Program-made: the position numbers and the translations under genes
From: Opitutia bacterium
GTDB lineage: Bacteria > Verrucomicrobiota > Verrucomicrobiia > Opitutales > Seribacteraceae
DNA length: 64,000 nucleotides
NCBI GenBank assembly: GCA_018675995.1
Contig: JABGWZ010000269.1
Coordinates: 1-64,000, forward strand
Direction of reading: 5' to 3'
Part shown: positions 28,607 through 39,386 of the stretch, piece by piece
How positions within the stretch are numbered: position 1 is the first letter of the stretch
Layout: each line of letters starts with the position of its first letter
The notes under the pieces: model-generated
The model's input: the letters and a program-made list of their open reading frames with translations, nothing else
Told to the model about the DNA's origin: nothing
Databases searched by the model: none

Positions 28607-29820
28607 AAAACCTTGTTCTCCTAGTTTCCTGCATAATAATAATTGGCGCTGCATATCTGCTAGGTAGATATTTAATCCATAGTAAACCAAAACCCATACC
28701 CAACGAGGTTGTCGAACAACTTCCTTATGTTGATATTCTAATAGCAAAAAAAACAATACGAAAAACAACCATTGAAACATTTGGTACCGTCAAAGCTCGA
28801 ACCCAAACCAATCTAATTGCCGAGGTGTCCGGATTGATTGAAGCAGTCGCTCCTTTCTCCAAAGAATTTAACAGCTCTGTGACCTCTTTTCGAAACGGTG
28901 GATTTTTTGAAAAAGGAGATCTTCTAATAAAAATTGAAGATACAGATCTTTTGGCAAGAAAAGCGGATGCAATGGCCAATCAAAAGAGAACTGAATATCA
29001 GTTGGCACAGGAAAGAGCCCTCGCCGAGCAAGCTAAAACTGAATGGGGTGACAGAGATTGGAGCAAGGCATCAGATTTAGTTAAACGAATCCCACAAATT
29101 CAGAAAGCGGAAGCCGAAGCAAAATCAGCTCAAGCACATTACCATCTAGCAGTTAAAAACCTTGCAAGAGCTGAAGTTCGCGCTCCATTCCGAGGCCGTA
29201 TTCTTAATATTCTTGCAGATGTGGGACAACAGGTTGGAGCAGGCGCATCATCTAGTCTTGCTCAAATATATTCAATCAAAACCGGGGATGTTCATTTTTC
29301 CTTAAGTAATAAGGAGCTCTCCTTTCTTGGATTTACTGATGGTCTCTCTCAGCAATCGAAACAAATTACAGCTCAAATTTTAGATGATGATGAAAAAGTG
29401 ATTCACCAGGGATCCATCGATCGTTCGCTAGGTATTATTGACCCCAAAACTAGATTACATAACTTAGTTGCGAGCTTTGAAAATTGCTTTACTGACCCTT
29501 TCACAGGTTCATCCTTAGCAAAAAAGCCATTAGTCCTTGGTCAGTTTGTTAAACTTAAACTAATTGGACCCGAGATAGGAATATTTGTTGTTCCGATCTC
29601 CTCTTTTCGGTCAATGGATACAATTCTGATCTTAGACCAAGATAACCGGCTTAAATTTAGAAAGGTCAAAACGATTAAAAAAAATGGAGTTGATGCATGG
29701 ATCAAGACAGGAGTCAAAGATGGAGAAAAGATTTGCATTACACCCCTGGACATAATTGCAGAGGGCATGAAAGTTCGAATTTCCAAACCTGTAATTGATT
29801 CCAACAGCAGCAAATTATGA
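28603..29820 (+). CDS. RND efflux membrane fusion (periplasmic adaptor) subunit
   Basis: ETFGTVKARTQTNLIAEVSGLIEAV, NLARAEVRAPFRGRILNILADVGQQVGAG. Confidence 0.9.
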   Translation: MKNLVLLVSCIIIIGAAYLLGRYLIHSKPKPIPNEVVEQLPYVDILIAKKTIRKTTIETFGTVKARTQTNLIAEVSGLIEAVAPFSKEFNSSVTSFRNGGFFEKGDLLIKIEDTDLLARKADAMANQKRTEYQLAQERALAEQAKTEWGDRDWSKASDLVKRIPQIQKAEAEAKSAQAHYHLAVKNLARAEVRAPFRGRILNILADVGQQVGAGASSSLAQIYSIKTGDVHFSLSNKELSFLGFTDGLSQQSKQITAQILDDDEKVIHQGSIDRSLGIIDPKTRLHNLVASFENCFTDPFTGSSLAKKPLVLGQFVKLKLIGPEIGIFVVPISSFRSMDTILILDQDNRLKFRKVKTIKKNGVDAWIKTGVKDGEKICITPLDIIAEGMKVRISKPVIDSNSSKL

Positions 29821-32800
29821 TAGCATGGTTTGCTAAGAATGGCGTTGCTGCCAATTTACTTGCCGGAATCATTTTACTCGCTGGAGTCATTTCGATTCGA
29901 GGTTTAAAAATGGAGCTTTTTCCAGATTTTGACCTAGATATAGTAACCGTTTCAGCAGTTTACCCTGGAGCAGCACCGCTTGAGGTGGAAGATGGAATTT
30001 GTAAACAAATTGAAGAAAAAATTTGGGATCTCACTGGAATTAAGGAGATGACTTCTTTTGCCAGAGAAAATACAGGCGTAGTCAGCATTCAAGTTGAAAA
30101 AGGGAAAGACGCAAAAACTCTCGCTGATGAAATTAAGGTAAGAGTGGATGCAATAAGTAACTTTCCTGAAGAAGCTGAAAAGCCTATTGTCGAAGTTATG
30201 ACGGCAAAGAGACGCGTACTCGCTCTGGCAATACATGGTAAATGCGACGTGCAATCTCTTAGAAGGCTCGCCGAAAAAACTCAGGATGAACTGACAAATA
30301 TATCCGGGATTACTCAAGTTGAGATTTCTGGAATAAGGAAACCCGAAATTGGCATTGAATTATCCGAGCAATCAATGAGAGCACATGGATTAAGCTTTGA
30401 TACGGTGGCTCAGTCTCTAAAGCAAAACTCCACCGATATCCCGGGTGGGGTTGCCAGAACAACTGCCGGAGAAACACTTATCCGCACAACTGGAAAAGCT
30501 AGAATTGGGAAACAATTTGAGCAAATCGATATTGTCTCATCCCCAAATGGTTCCTCTGTTCAACTGATGGACATTGCAAATGTAAAGGATGGATTTGAAG
30601 ACAAAGTTCTATACACAGAATTTAAAGGAGAACCAGCTGTTACACTTAGAGTTTTCAGAGTAGGAAAACAAAGTCCTCTCGATATTTCTGCAAAGGTGGC
30701 CAATTATGTTAAAAATCAAGAAAAGACTCTACCAAAAGAAATCAGAATGACCGTTTGGCAAGATAGTTCTTATTACTTGCAGGGTCGTCTGGATATGATG
30801 ATTCGAAATGCTCAACATGGACTTATTCTGGTTTTTCTAGTTTTATCCTTTTTCTTACGACCATCCTTGGCGTTTTTTGTCGCACTAGGATTACCTATTT
30901 CTTTCATGGGGGCATTTGCCACAATGGGGGTAATTGGTGCATCTATTAATCTTGTTTCTTTATTTGCGTTTATAGTGGTTCTAGGAATTTTGGTCGATGA
31001 TGCTATTGTAGTTGGAGAATCAGTTTATACCTTGGGTAAGAAAGGCTTAACACCGGTTGAAGCTTCGATAAAGGGAACTCAGCTTGTTGCAATACCCGTT
31101 ACTTTTGCCATCTTAACAAGTGTAGTTGCATTTGTGCCACTCCTATTCCTTCCAGGGTGGCTAGGAAAACTAATGAAAGACATTCCACTTGTAGTCATCC
31201 CGGCACTTCTTTTTTCATTGGTAGAATCAAAGTTCATACTGCCCTACCACTTAACTTTTTGCAGGTTCAGTAATGGATCAAAAAATTGGTTCTCGCGTAT
31301 GCAAGAGGCTGTGGCTGATGGATTAGAAAAATTTATTGTAAAAGTTTACTCTCCATTTTTACTTAAATGCCTACGTGTTCGATGGCCTGTAGTGGCGTGC
31401 TTTATTGCCATGCTGATTATTACATTTTCATTAATCTTAGGTGGTCATGTCAAATCTGTCAGAGGGGTACCACCAGTTCCATCCGATTACATATCAGTCA
31501 AAATTACCATGCAAGACGGAGTACCTGCAGCGACAACTGAGCGTTCCATTCAGCGGGTTGAGAATGCAAGGCTTGAGGTAGTTTCCTACTTAGAGTCACT
31601 GGGAGAACCCAATCCATTTAAGCATGATATGCGAACCATGGGAGCACAACCTTTCTCGGGTGGACCCAAAGGCTCATCAAACATAGTAACGGGCTCAAAT
31701 ATGGGAGAAGTTAGTGTGGAGCTTATAAAATCGGAAGACCGAACTAGAAGTGCACCTCAAATTTCAGCTCTTTGGAGAGATAGAATTGAGCCGTTACCCG
31801 GGGTGAAACAACTATATTTCGGTGATGTTGCTGCAGGAGGAAGTAAAACAGCACTGGACATTGAAATTGCCGGGCAAGATTTGGAAGACATGACGCAAGC
31901 TGCATTCGAACTCAAGCAACAATTCAAAAAATACCAGGGCCTTTTCGATATATCTGATACTTATTCGGGTGGTAAGAGAGAGTTGAAACTCAACCTCAAC
32001 TCATCAGGGCATGCCCTAGGATTAACTCAAGCGGATTTGGGCAGGCAAGTACGACAAGCTTATTATGGTGACGAGATACAAAGGCTGCAGCGTGATCGAG
32101 AAGAGGTAAAGGTTATGCTACGCTACCCACTTGTAGACAGAAAAAACTTAAGTGCCTTGGCAGGGTTAAGAATAAGAACTCCAGCAGGAGTTGAGGTTCC
32201 ATTGGAGGAAGTTGCTGATACAGAGTACGGAAAGGGTTACCCCACAATCAAGCGCTCAAATCGGTCTCGTATTATTAATGTTCAATCATCAGCAGATAAA
32301 ATTATCGCCGACATTCCAAGTATTGAGCGTGATCTTGATAAATCCTTTTTACCGTTTCTTCGAACACAATTTCCAAATTTAAGATTTGCCTTTGTTGGAG
32401 AACGCAAAGAACAGAATGAAAGCGATTCAAGCCTTGCACAATCTGGATGGATTGCCCTGTTTGTTATTTATGCGCTACTTGCAATACCATTTCGGTCTTA
32501 TTATCAACCTCTCCTGATAATGTCAGTTATTCCCTTCGGACTGATAGGTGCAGTTTTAGGTCATTTGCTTTTTTCTATTCCGCTTAGTCAGCTTTCCATG
32601 TTTGGAATTGTTGCATTAACTGGAGTAGTAATTAACGATAGCTTGGTTTTGGTTCACTATGTAAACCAGAATAGTAAAACGGGGTCTCTTTTAGAAGCTG
32701 CCCAAAAAGCGGGGATGGCAAGATTCAGACCAATACTTTTAACATCATTAACCACATTTGTCGGATTGCTGCCAATTCTATTTGAACGAAGTTTGCAGGC

Positions 32801-32981
32801 ACAATTTTTAAAACCAATGGCGATTGCGATTGGTTTTGGTGTTCTTTTTGCGACCCTAATTACTCTAGTAATGGTTCCCTGCCTCTATTTAATTTTGGAG
32901 GATATTATTCAATGCCTTAAGAAACTTTTAAAGTTTTCTGGAGTTAAACCTGAAGCAGAAAGGTTTCCTGTCCAGCAATAA
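29817..32981 (+). CDS. RND family inner membrane efflux transporter (AcrB/HAE1-like)
   Basis: 1054 aa; ELFPDFDLDIVTVSAVYPGAAPLEVEDGICKQIEEKI, VVLGILVDDAIVVGESVY, GVVINDSLVLVHYVN. Confidence 0.93.
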   Translation: MIAWFAKNGVAANLLAGIILLAGVISIRGLKMELFPDFDLDIVTVSAVYPGAAPLEVEDGICKQIEEKIWDLTGIKEMTSFARENTGVVSIQVEKGKDAKTLADEIKVRVDAISNFPEEAEKPIVEVMTAKRRVLALAIHGKCDVQSLRRLAEKTQDELTNISGITQVEISGIRKPEIGIELSEQSMRAHGLSFDTVAQSLKQNSTDIPGGVARTTAGETLIRTTGKARIGKQFEQIDIVSSPNGSSVQLMDIANVKDGFEDKVLYTEFKGEPAVTLRVFRVGKQSPLDISAKVANYVKNQEKTLPKEIRMTVWQDSSYYLQGRLDMMIRNAQHGLILVFLVLSFFLRPSLAFFVALGLPISFMGAFATMGVIGASINLVSLFAFIVVLGILVDDAIVVGESVYTLGKKGLTPVEASIKGTQLVAIPVTFAILTSVVAFVPLLFLPGWLGKLMKDIPLVVIPALLFSLVESKFILPYHLTFCRFSNGSKNWFSRMQEAVADGLEKFIVKVYSPFLLKCLRVRWPVVACFIAMLIITFSLILGGHVKSVRGVPPVPSDYISVKITMQDGVPAATTERSIQRVENARLEVVSYLESLGEPNPFKHDMRTMGAQPFSGGPKGSSNIVTGSNMGEVSVELIKSEDRTRSAPQISALWRDRIEPLPGVKQLYFGDVAAGGSKTALDIEIAGQDLEDMTQAAFELKQQFKKYQGLFDISDTYSGGKRELKLNLNSSGHALGLTQADLGRQVRQAYYGDEIQRLQRDREEVKVMLRYPLVDRKNLSALAGLRIRTPAGVEVPLEEVADTEYGKGYPTIKRSNRSRIINVQSSADKIIADIPSIERDLDKSFLPFLRTQFPNLRFAFVGERKEQNESDSSLAQSGWIALFVIYALLAIPFRSYYQPLLIMSVIPFGLIGAVLGHLLFSIPLSQLSMFGIVALTGVVINDSLVLVHYVNQNSKTGSLLEAAQKAGMARFRPILLTSLTTFVGLLPILFERSLQAQFLKPMAIAIGFGVLFATLITLVMVPCLYLILEDIIQCLKKLLKFSGVKPEAERFPVQQ

Positions 32982-32992
32982 AAAGCTTCTTA

Positions 32993-33928
32993 CTAGACTC
33001 TTTTTTCGGCTGTTGCCAAGATAGTTTCAAAGAATGGCTCGTTTTCTTCTTTTGCAACAATTTCGACTTTCACCTTCTGAAAACCACAATCTTTAATTGT
33101 TTTGTAGAGTTCGTTTTCAGCAAAGCCTAACCATCGGTCATTATATAAATCCCTGGCTTTCTCAAATTGATGCTGTTTTAGATCTATAATAATTACCTGC
33201 CCACCAGGATTCAATATTCTGTATGCCTCTTGTAAAGCAACTTCAGGATGCTCCGCATGGTGAAGGGACTGACTCATCAATACGAGATCAACAGACCCAT
33301 CAGTCAGAGGAACTTTCTCGAGGTCACCGACTTTATAAACTAGGTTGGAAAGGCCGTTTTTCTTTGAGAGTTCTAATCCAATTCGAACCATACTTTTAGA
33401 ACGGTCGATACAATACACCTTTTTTGCTCGTTCTGCCAGAAGTTGTGAAATGACTCCTTCTCCAGCACCTAAATCTGCTATAGTAATTTTAGGGACGAGG
33501 CGAAGAAGAAAATGACCGATCGCATCCCAGGAACGGCCAGGAACATAATTCTTTCCGAGTCGACCAGCAACTTCGTCAAAATATCTCTCACTTGCTCTTC
33601 TTCTGCGATCTGCAATGCGTTGAAGAGCAGACATGTCAGTTTCCCAAAACTCTTCATTAGAATCAGTGCTAAGGGCTAGCCTAACCACATCAAACTGTTT
33701 AGATTGATCTATAGCTAAAGCATAAAAGGTTTTCTTCCCCTCTTTTCTGATACTTACCATGTTGTATCTTCTCAGCAAAGATAGATGACTGGATATACGT
33801 GACTGTCCCATGTCCAAGACTTCCTGAAGTTCTGCAACTGAAAGTTCTTCCTCTTTAATAAGTCGAAGCATACGCAAGCGAGTACTGTCAGATAAAACCT
33901 GAAGGATTTCAGTTATTTTCAAAGTCAC
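32993..33928 (-). CDS. ArsR-type HTH regulator fused to SAM-dependent methyltransferase
   Basis: LSDSTRLRMLRLIKEEELSVAELQEVLDMGQSRISSHLSLL plus ITIADLGAGEGVISQLLAERAKKVYCIDRS. Confidence 0.9.
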   Translation of the reverse strand: MTLKITEILQVLSDSTRLRMLRLIKEEELSVAELQEVLDMGQSRISSHLSLLRRYNMVSIRKEGKKTFYALAIDQSKQFDVVRLALSTDSNEEFWETDMSALQRIADRRRRASERYFDEVAGRLGKNYVPGRSWDAIGHFLLRLVPKITIADLGAGEGVISQLLAERAKKVYCIDRSKSMVRIGLELSKKNGLSNLVYKVGDLEKVPLTDGSVDLVLMSQSLHHAEHPEVALQEAYRILNPGGQVIIIDLKQHQFEKARDLYNDRWLGFAENELYKTIKDCGFQKVKVEIVAKEENEPFFETILATAEKRV

Positions 33929-33978
33929 AATACAAGCTCCCTTATTAAAGAAAACCTTGGGTAAAAAGAGCTAAAGGT

Positions 33979-34008
33979 GGGATGACTCATTGCTAAAATA
34001 GTCATCCC
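33979..34008 (-). terminator. Probable intrinsic terminator after greA
   Basis: Perfect 9-bp stem GGGATGACT/AGTCATCCC with T-rich tract on the minus strand. Confidence 0.6.
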
Positions 34009-34020
34009 GTAAATTGAATA

Positions 34021-35904
34021 TTATTTCTTGTCCACCCAGCGGGAAAGACCATGAACCTTCCAACTTTGGATATTACCTTCGACATCTGTTTCAACAACAT
34101 CCTCAATCTTTTTCCCTAGAAGCATCTGTCCAAGTGGAGTAAGATAAGAAAGTACATTATTATCAGGATCACTATCCCAAGCACCGAGTACAGTGTATGT
34201 ATGTTCTTTGTTAGTCGACTGATCTAAAAGTTGCACAACGGAACCGATCCCTACCGAGTCGATCGAAACATCAACGAAATCAGTGGGTTTGGCTCGCATG
34301 ATATCTGTTTGCAATTCTGATTGTCGTGCCAGCAAAACTTTCTGCTCATCTTTTGCCATATGATATTCAGCATTTTCACGAAGGTCACCATGCTCCCGGG
34401 CAGCTTCAATAGACAGTGAGTTTTCTGGGATTTTAACTTTCGTGAGCTCATCAAGGTCAGCCAACTTTTGGTCGTAACTTGATTGAGAAACTATCAAGGA
34501 ATCATCCGTAACGACTGTACCAGAACTCGAATCACTGCTAGTACCGCCATCAAGCAGATCTTGTATTTCAGGAAACCTTTTGATGAAACGAGCAAGCAAA
34601 GAACGTTTGCTTAAGTCCTCAAAGCCCGGATTAAGAATCAAGGCTTGAGCTAGATCTTGTGCATTTTCAGCACTCCCCTTACTTAGTATGTCTGGCAGTA
34701 ATTGTTTGTCTTCAGAAAGTATCTCCGCCAAAGGAATTCTGCGGGTAGATGAATTGTGCAGAGACTCATGATCAATAGCGGCAAATACTGCTGTTAATAA
34801 CCTTGGGGTAATTAAATCTTTCAATGTATCCTTAAATTTAGACATTTCGCGGAATTTAAGTAGCCAAAGTAATACCGGTGCTTTTAATGTCTGTTCACCC
34901 AAAGCATCGTTTAGGGATTTAATTAATAATTTTGATTCATCTTGATCGATGAGAAAATGGGCACATTCACCAGAAAATTTAACAATGGTATTATGCATCA
35001 AATTCAAGACAATCGGCTTCCATGTTTCAGGGTAAACACGAGTGACCAAATCTAAAAAACGATTGTGAAATCTCGTTGGCATTAAATTAGCCAAGCGGGG
35101 CAAATCTTCTTCGCATTCGCTAAGAATTGAAGCCGATGTAGGTTCAAGTTTCTCCACATCTTCTTCCACATCACGAGCAAGATTATTACGAACCCAAATA
35201 CCGTATAAGCGATCGGCATCGCTCAAATTACGAGCCTCTAATATAGCATTAGTTAAATCTTTAAGGACTTGTGGGAGATCTGCTTGGAGATCTTCTTTTT
35301 CAGCAGCTAAATCAAAAAGTTTTTCAGCTAAAACAATTTTCTCCTTCGATCTTTTCTCATCGAAGAAATCCTGCAAAATTTCCTGCTCAGGCTTGACTGG
35401 TTCATCCCGTAAAACATATGGTTCGGATTTTTTATTAGGAACAGCGACCCGCGGGTCCTTAACCAAAAGCTTCTTTGTCGCAGTCCACCATTTCTTTCCT
35501 TTAGCTGCACCAAATAAAAAATTTAGGATTCTTTCTATATCACGAGTAGGAGCACAACCATCTTCGAATTTGGATAAAATATCGATTATTAAGTCAACTG
35601 GTTCTTTTTTGGCCAATAAATTTATCTCTTCAGGATTATTCCTGTGTTTGGATATAATATGCTCATCCTCTAAAACTTCAATCTTACCTAAACAGAAGAC
35701 CGGATCCATAGCGTGGCTCTTACGCTCATCATCCTCAAAATCAATCAATAACATTTTACGCTCCTGATCGAAACCGGAGATTTTACCCAAACCCCAGCTT
35801 CTGTGAATGCAATATGCACCTTCAGTCATTGCCTCAAGGGCTTGGCGCGAGGATTCAAGGGATGGATCTGTTACAATCAGTTGATCGATGATTTCAACAT
35901 TCAT
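34021..35904 (-). CDS. greA: Long-form GreA transcription elongation factor
   Basis: C-terminal IEAAREHGDLRENAEYHMAKDEQKVLLARQSELQ (Gre coiled-coil tip with conserved acidic residues) after about 460 aa N-terminal region. Confidence 0.87.
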   Translation of the reverse strand: MNVEIIDQLIVTDPSLESSRQALEAMTEGAYCIHRSWGLGKISGFDQERKMLLIDFEDDERKSHAMDPVFCLGKIEVLEDEHIISKHRNNPEEINLLAKKEPVDLIIDILSKFEDGCAPTRDIERILNFLFGAAKGKKWWTATKKLLVKDPRVAVPNKKSEPYVLRDEPVKPEQEILQDFFDEKRSKEKIVLAEKLFDLAAEKEDLQADLPQVLKDLTNAILEARNLSDADRLYGIWVRNNLARDVEEDVEKLEPTSASILSECEEDLPRLANLMPTRFHNRFLDLVTRVYPETWKPIVLNLMHNTIVKFSGECAHFLIDQDESKLLIKSLNDALGEQTLKAPVLLWLLKFREMSKFKDTLKDLITPRLLTAVFAAIDHESLHNSSTRRIPLAEILSEDKQLLPDILSKGSAENAQDLAQALILNPGFEDLSKRSLLARFIKRFPEIQDLLDGGTSSDSSSGTVVTDDSLIVSQSSYDQKLADLDELTKVKIPENSLSIEAAREHGDLRENAEYHMAKDEQKVLLARQSELQTDIMRAKPTDFVDVSIDSVGIGSVVQLLDQSTNKEHTYTVLGAWDSDPDNNVLSYLTPLGQMLLGKKIEDVVETDVEGNIQSWKVHGLSRWVDKK

Positions 35905-36017
35905 TCAGGTAATTAATTAAGATATAAATTGGCAATTATTAACTAGAGGAAAAGCATCTAATCATAAGAAATTAAACCATATTGGCGAGAGAAAAGGAGG
36001 AGAAATACAAATGATTT

Positions 36018-37373
36018 TTATTTACTCTTAGTTTCTGGCTGCGGAACACGGAAAAGAAACCAAAAAGGAATGAGTAAAAAAAGTGCACCTAAAAAGTAAG
36101 CAAATGAAGATCCATATTTAAAAAAGATCAATCCAGCAAGTAATGGACCTATGGCTCGAGCCATAGAACCAGAAGAACGGAACACACCCAGATGAAAACC
36201 TTGATCCTGTTCATCCGAATGCAATGAAGTTAGTGAAGTTAATGTTGGACTAATAAAAGCAACGCCTGTCGACATTAAAAATAAAGATATAAAAAACCAA
36301 GATTCTCCATGCAAACTAGAAAGCATTAAAAATGCAATAAGACCAATTAAAATTCCAGCTAAAGCCATTCTTTTCTCCCCCACTCTTCCAACAAATCTTC
36401 GCACGAAAAAACCTTGGGCAAATATTAAAGTACCGCCGATTAGTAAAAACATTTTCGTTATTTGAATTGGATTATACGAAAATCTCTCAACTGCTAAAAA
36501 AGTAAGCGTAAATTCCATCCCTGAAAAAGAAATCATATAAAATAAATATGCAAGGCAAGCATCTCTTACTGCTGGGTTTTGTATTTGACCAAGTTGGAAA
36601 ATAACCGGCTTTGCATCGTTTCTTACTTTTCTTTTTTCAACGGGTAAAGTTTCTTTAAAGGAAAAGGCTAGCCACGAAAGATTAATTAAGGCTAGAAGAA
36701 AACTAATTGCGGCTGCCACCGAAAAAGGATTTAAACTTAAGGCAGAGGAAGATTCATCAGCCAAAATAAATTGAGATGCATATCCACCAAGAGCCGGTCC
36801 GACAACAAAGCCAAGTCCAAATGCAACACCTACAAATGCCATTCCCTTGGAACGTGACTCTCGAGATGTAACATCCGCAATTGATGCTGTTGCAACAGAC
36901 AAATTCCCACTAGCAATACCACTTAGTACACGGGATAGGACTAGAATCCAGAAATCTCCAGCAAAAACCCATAATCCGTACCCTAAGCAGGTTCCACCCA
37001 GTGTCATAAGTAAAACAGGTCGCCTACCAATTTTATCAGACAATCGTCCCCAAATAGGAGCAAAAAAGAACTGAAGTATGGCATAAAGAGATCCCAAAAC
37101 CCCTCCGAATATGACCGTTTCAAAACGAAAACTCTTATTTTGAACAGCACCTTCAAATGCAAGCCCTTGTATGGAGATAACAAAATCCGTAAGAATACCG
37201 CCCCCAAGCAAACTTTCCCGTTCCAGATAATGATCAAGCATTTCGGGGAACAAAGGAAAAATAACGGAAAAACCTACCATATCCAAAAAGATTGTCAGGA
37301 AAACCACCCCAAAGGTAGCTTTTTTCTTGGTAGCTAAATCTCTATCGGTATCAACTGTCATGTTTTTCATCAA
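36018..37373 (-). CDS. MFS transporter (TetA-like)
   Basis: [30 protein letters not shown], 12-TM pattern. Confidence 0.88.
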   Translation of the reverse strand: MMKNMTVDTDRDLATKKKATFGVVFLTIFLDMVGFSVIFPLFPEMLDHYLERESLLGGGILTDFVISIQGLAFEGAVQNKSFRFETVIFGGVLGSLYAILQFFFAPIWGRLSDKIGRRPVLLMTLGGTCLGYGLWVFAGDFWILVLSRVLSGIASGNLSVATASIADVTSRESRSKGMAFVGVAFGLGFVVGPALGGYASQFILADESSSALSLNPFSVAAAISFLLALINLSWLAFSFKETLPVEKRKVRNDAKPVIFQLGQIQNPAVRDACLAYLFYMISFSGMEFTLTFLAVERFSYNPIQITKMFLLIGGTLIFAQGFFVRRFVGRVGEKRMALAGILIGLIAFLMLSSLHGESWFFISLFLMSTGVAFISPTLTSLTSLHSDEQDQGFHLGVFRSSGSMARAIGPLLAGLIFFKYGSSFAYFLGALFLLIPFWFLFRVPQPETKSK

Positions 37374-37861
37374 AGAGACTTATTTTTAGCCAATTCTGAC
37401 AGTGCTTGAGAAACATTTGGAGGAACCAGACCGGTTTCTCTATCTCCAAAAAGGTGTACCTGTTTGATTAAACTCGAACTTGTGTAAAAATATTTCTCGT
37501 TGGGCATTAAGAATATTGTTTCCAATACGGAATCTAAGTGTCTGTTCATTTGAGCCATTTGAAATTCAAATTCAAAATCTGATACTGCACGTAAACCTCT
37601 GACAACAACACTCGCACCTATCTCTTTAGCATAATCAACCAATAATCCATCAAAAGACTCGACTGAAACATTGCCGAAATGGGAAATATTTTGCTGAATA
37701 AGGTCAACTCTTCTTCTGCAATCAAAAGCTGTTTCCTTAATTATGCTATCAGTTGAAACTGCAACAACAACATGGTCTAGAATTTTGGAAGCACGTTCCA
37801 AAACATCGAGGTGACCATAAGTGACAGGATCAAAAGTACCGGGATAAATCGCAGTTTTCAT
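37370..37861 (-). CDS. coaD: Phosphopantetheine adenylyltransferase
   Basis: [57 protein letters not shown]. Confidence 0.97.
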   Translation of the reverse strand: MKTAIYPGTFDPVTYGHLDVLERASKILDHVVVAVSTDSIIKETAFDCRRRVDLIQQNISHFGNVSVESFDGLLVDYAKEIGASVVVRGLRAVSDFEFEFQMAQMNRHLDSVLETIFLMPNEKYFYTSSSLIKQVHLFGDRETGLVPPNVSQALSELAKNKSL

Positions 37862-37961
37862 ACAATGTGTATATAACTTATCGAATAATCAAAACAAGTC
37901 TACAACCAAGAATGCGTTGTTATTGCAAATAACTATTAGAGGTGTATTTATAAGGCTGTTT

Positions 37962-38573
37962 ATGAATCTGCCAAATCTTCTAACTCTTTCCCGGATTCCC
38001 TTAATGCTATTAGTAATCGCTTTATTGTACCCGTCTTCAGAAAGCACATATCAATGGGTTCGTACCTCTGCTTTATTACTTTTCCTATTTGCAGCTCTGA
38101 CTGATTGGCTTGACGGTTGGTTGGCTCGAAAAATTGGTCAAGTGTCAGAATTTGGAAAGTTTATGGATGCTCTTTCTGATAAGGTTTTAACTCTTGGTAT
38201 GTTTATTAGCCTATTAGTTCTTGATGAAATTGGGAAATGGGCACTTTTTCCTGTTTTATTAATTCTGTCCCGCGAATTGTTAATTACAGGATTAAGGTTG
38301 GTTGCTTCAGCAAAAGGCAAAATATTGGCTGCGGAAAAAGTTGGAAAACTCAAAACTGTAATCCAATTATCCTGCATTTGCCTATTTCTTGGCAAAATTG
38401 CACTCGAAGACGATTTTGGTGAAATAATCGCAGAACCTTTGCACCAAGATTTAATTCAATTCCTTCTTTTGTCTGGTAGGGTAACTTTGATAATCGCTAC
38501 TGTCATTACGGTTTTATCTGGAATTGTTTACCTTTCCAAATATTGGAATCTACTCATTGAAGATAATGAATAA
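37962..38573 (+). CDS. pgsA: CDP-diacylglycerol-glycerol-3-phosphate 3-phosphatidyltransferase
   Basis: MNLPNLLTLSRIPLML; CDP-alcohol phosphotransferase motif DWLDGWLARKIGQVSEFGKFMDALSDKV. Start placed at 37962. Confidence 0.93.
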   Translation: MNLPNLLTLSRIPLMLLVIALLYPSSESTYQWVRTSALLLFLFAALTDWLDGWLARKIGQVSEFGKFMDALSDKVLTLGMFISLLVLDEIGKWALFPVLLILSRELLITGLRLVASAKGKILAAEKVGKLKTVIQLSCICLFLGKIALEDDFGEIIAEPLHQDLIQFLLLSGRVTLIIATVITVLSGIVYLSKYWNLLIEDNE

Positions 38574-38575
38574 AG

Positions 38576-39064
38576 ATGGACTGGCTGGTTAAAAACCTAA
38601 GTACTCTTGGACCAGTCGGAACCAAGCTTCCGGCTCCTGGTACATTTGGCTCTCTGGTCGGTGTAATAATTTTTATCTTTTTGATTTCGCTATCAACCAT
38701 TCCTCCTTTCTTCATACTCCTTTTCTTTTTTCTTCTCTTCATTTTAGGTATTCCAATGTGTAGCCGAGTGGAAGTTCTTCTGGGAAAAGCCGACCCGCCA
38801 GAGGTCATATGGGACGAGTTCACAGCTGTACCTCTAGTTTATATTTTTTGCATTAATGAATTAGATTCTTTTTTCATTTTGATAACCGGCTTTGCCCTTT
38901 TTCGATTTTTTGATATCGCAAAGCCATTTGGCATCAGAAAACTTCAGCTATTACCTGGAGGGGTTGGTGTTATGATAGACGACCTAGCAGCAGCACTTTG
39001 CTCGGCTTGTCTTCTTTACTTTGTTAAAACTTTTGCTTTGTCTTTTAATCAATACCTATTCTAA
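38576..39064 (+). CDS. pgpA: Phosphatidylglycerophosphatase A
   Basis: GTKLPAPGTFGSLVG, DPPEVIWDEFTAVPLV, FRFFDIAKPFGIRKLQLLPGGVGVMIDDLAAAL. Confidence 0.92.
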   Translation: MDWLVKNLSTLGPVGTKLPAPGTFGSLVGVIIFIFLISLSTIPPFFILLFFFLLFILGIPMCSRVEVLLGKADPPEVIWDEFTAVPLVYIFCINELDSFFILITGFALFRFFDIAKPFGIRKLQLLPGGVGVMIDDLAAALCSACLLYFVKTFALSFNQYLF

Positions 39065-39072
39065 ATATTATA

Positions 39073-39375
39073 TTGATGAGTGAATCTGAACAAAACAACT
39101 CAAGCGAAATCCGATCATTCTCGTTGGAGGTTTCCAACAAAATGGGAATTCACGCTCGACCAGCGGCTATGGTCGTTCGTATTGCAACTAAGTATGATGG
39201 AAATATCTGGGTTGAGAAAGATGGTGAAAAAGTAAACGCAAAGAGTATAATGGGCATAATGATGCTTGCCGCAGCGAAGGGAACACTCCTCACTTTTCAT
39301 ATTGATTCAGAAGATGGTGAAAAGTTTGAGAAAGAAATGAGTGATCTATTTACATCTAAATTTCAGGACGAATAG
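39073..39375 (+). CDS. ptsH: Phosphocarrier protein HPr
   Basis: MGIHARPAAMVVRIAT (phospho-His site) and AKSIMGIMMLAAAKGT (Ser46-like site). Confidence 0.95.
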   Translation: MMSESEQNNSSEIRSFSLEVSNKMGIHARPAAMVVRIATKYDGNIWVEKDGEKVNAKSIMGIMMLAAAKGTLLTFHIDSEDGEKFEKEMSDLFTSKFQDE

Positions 39376-39386
39376 AAAAAGCTTAA

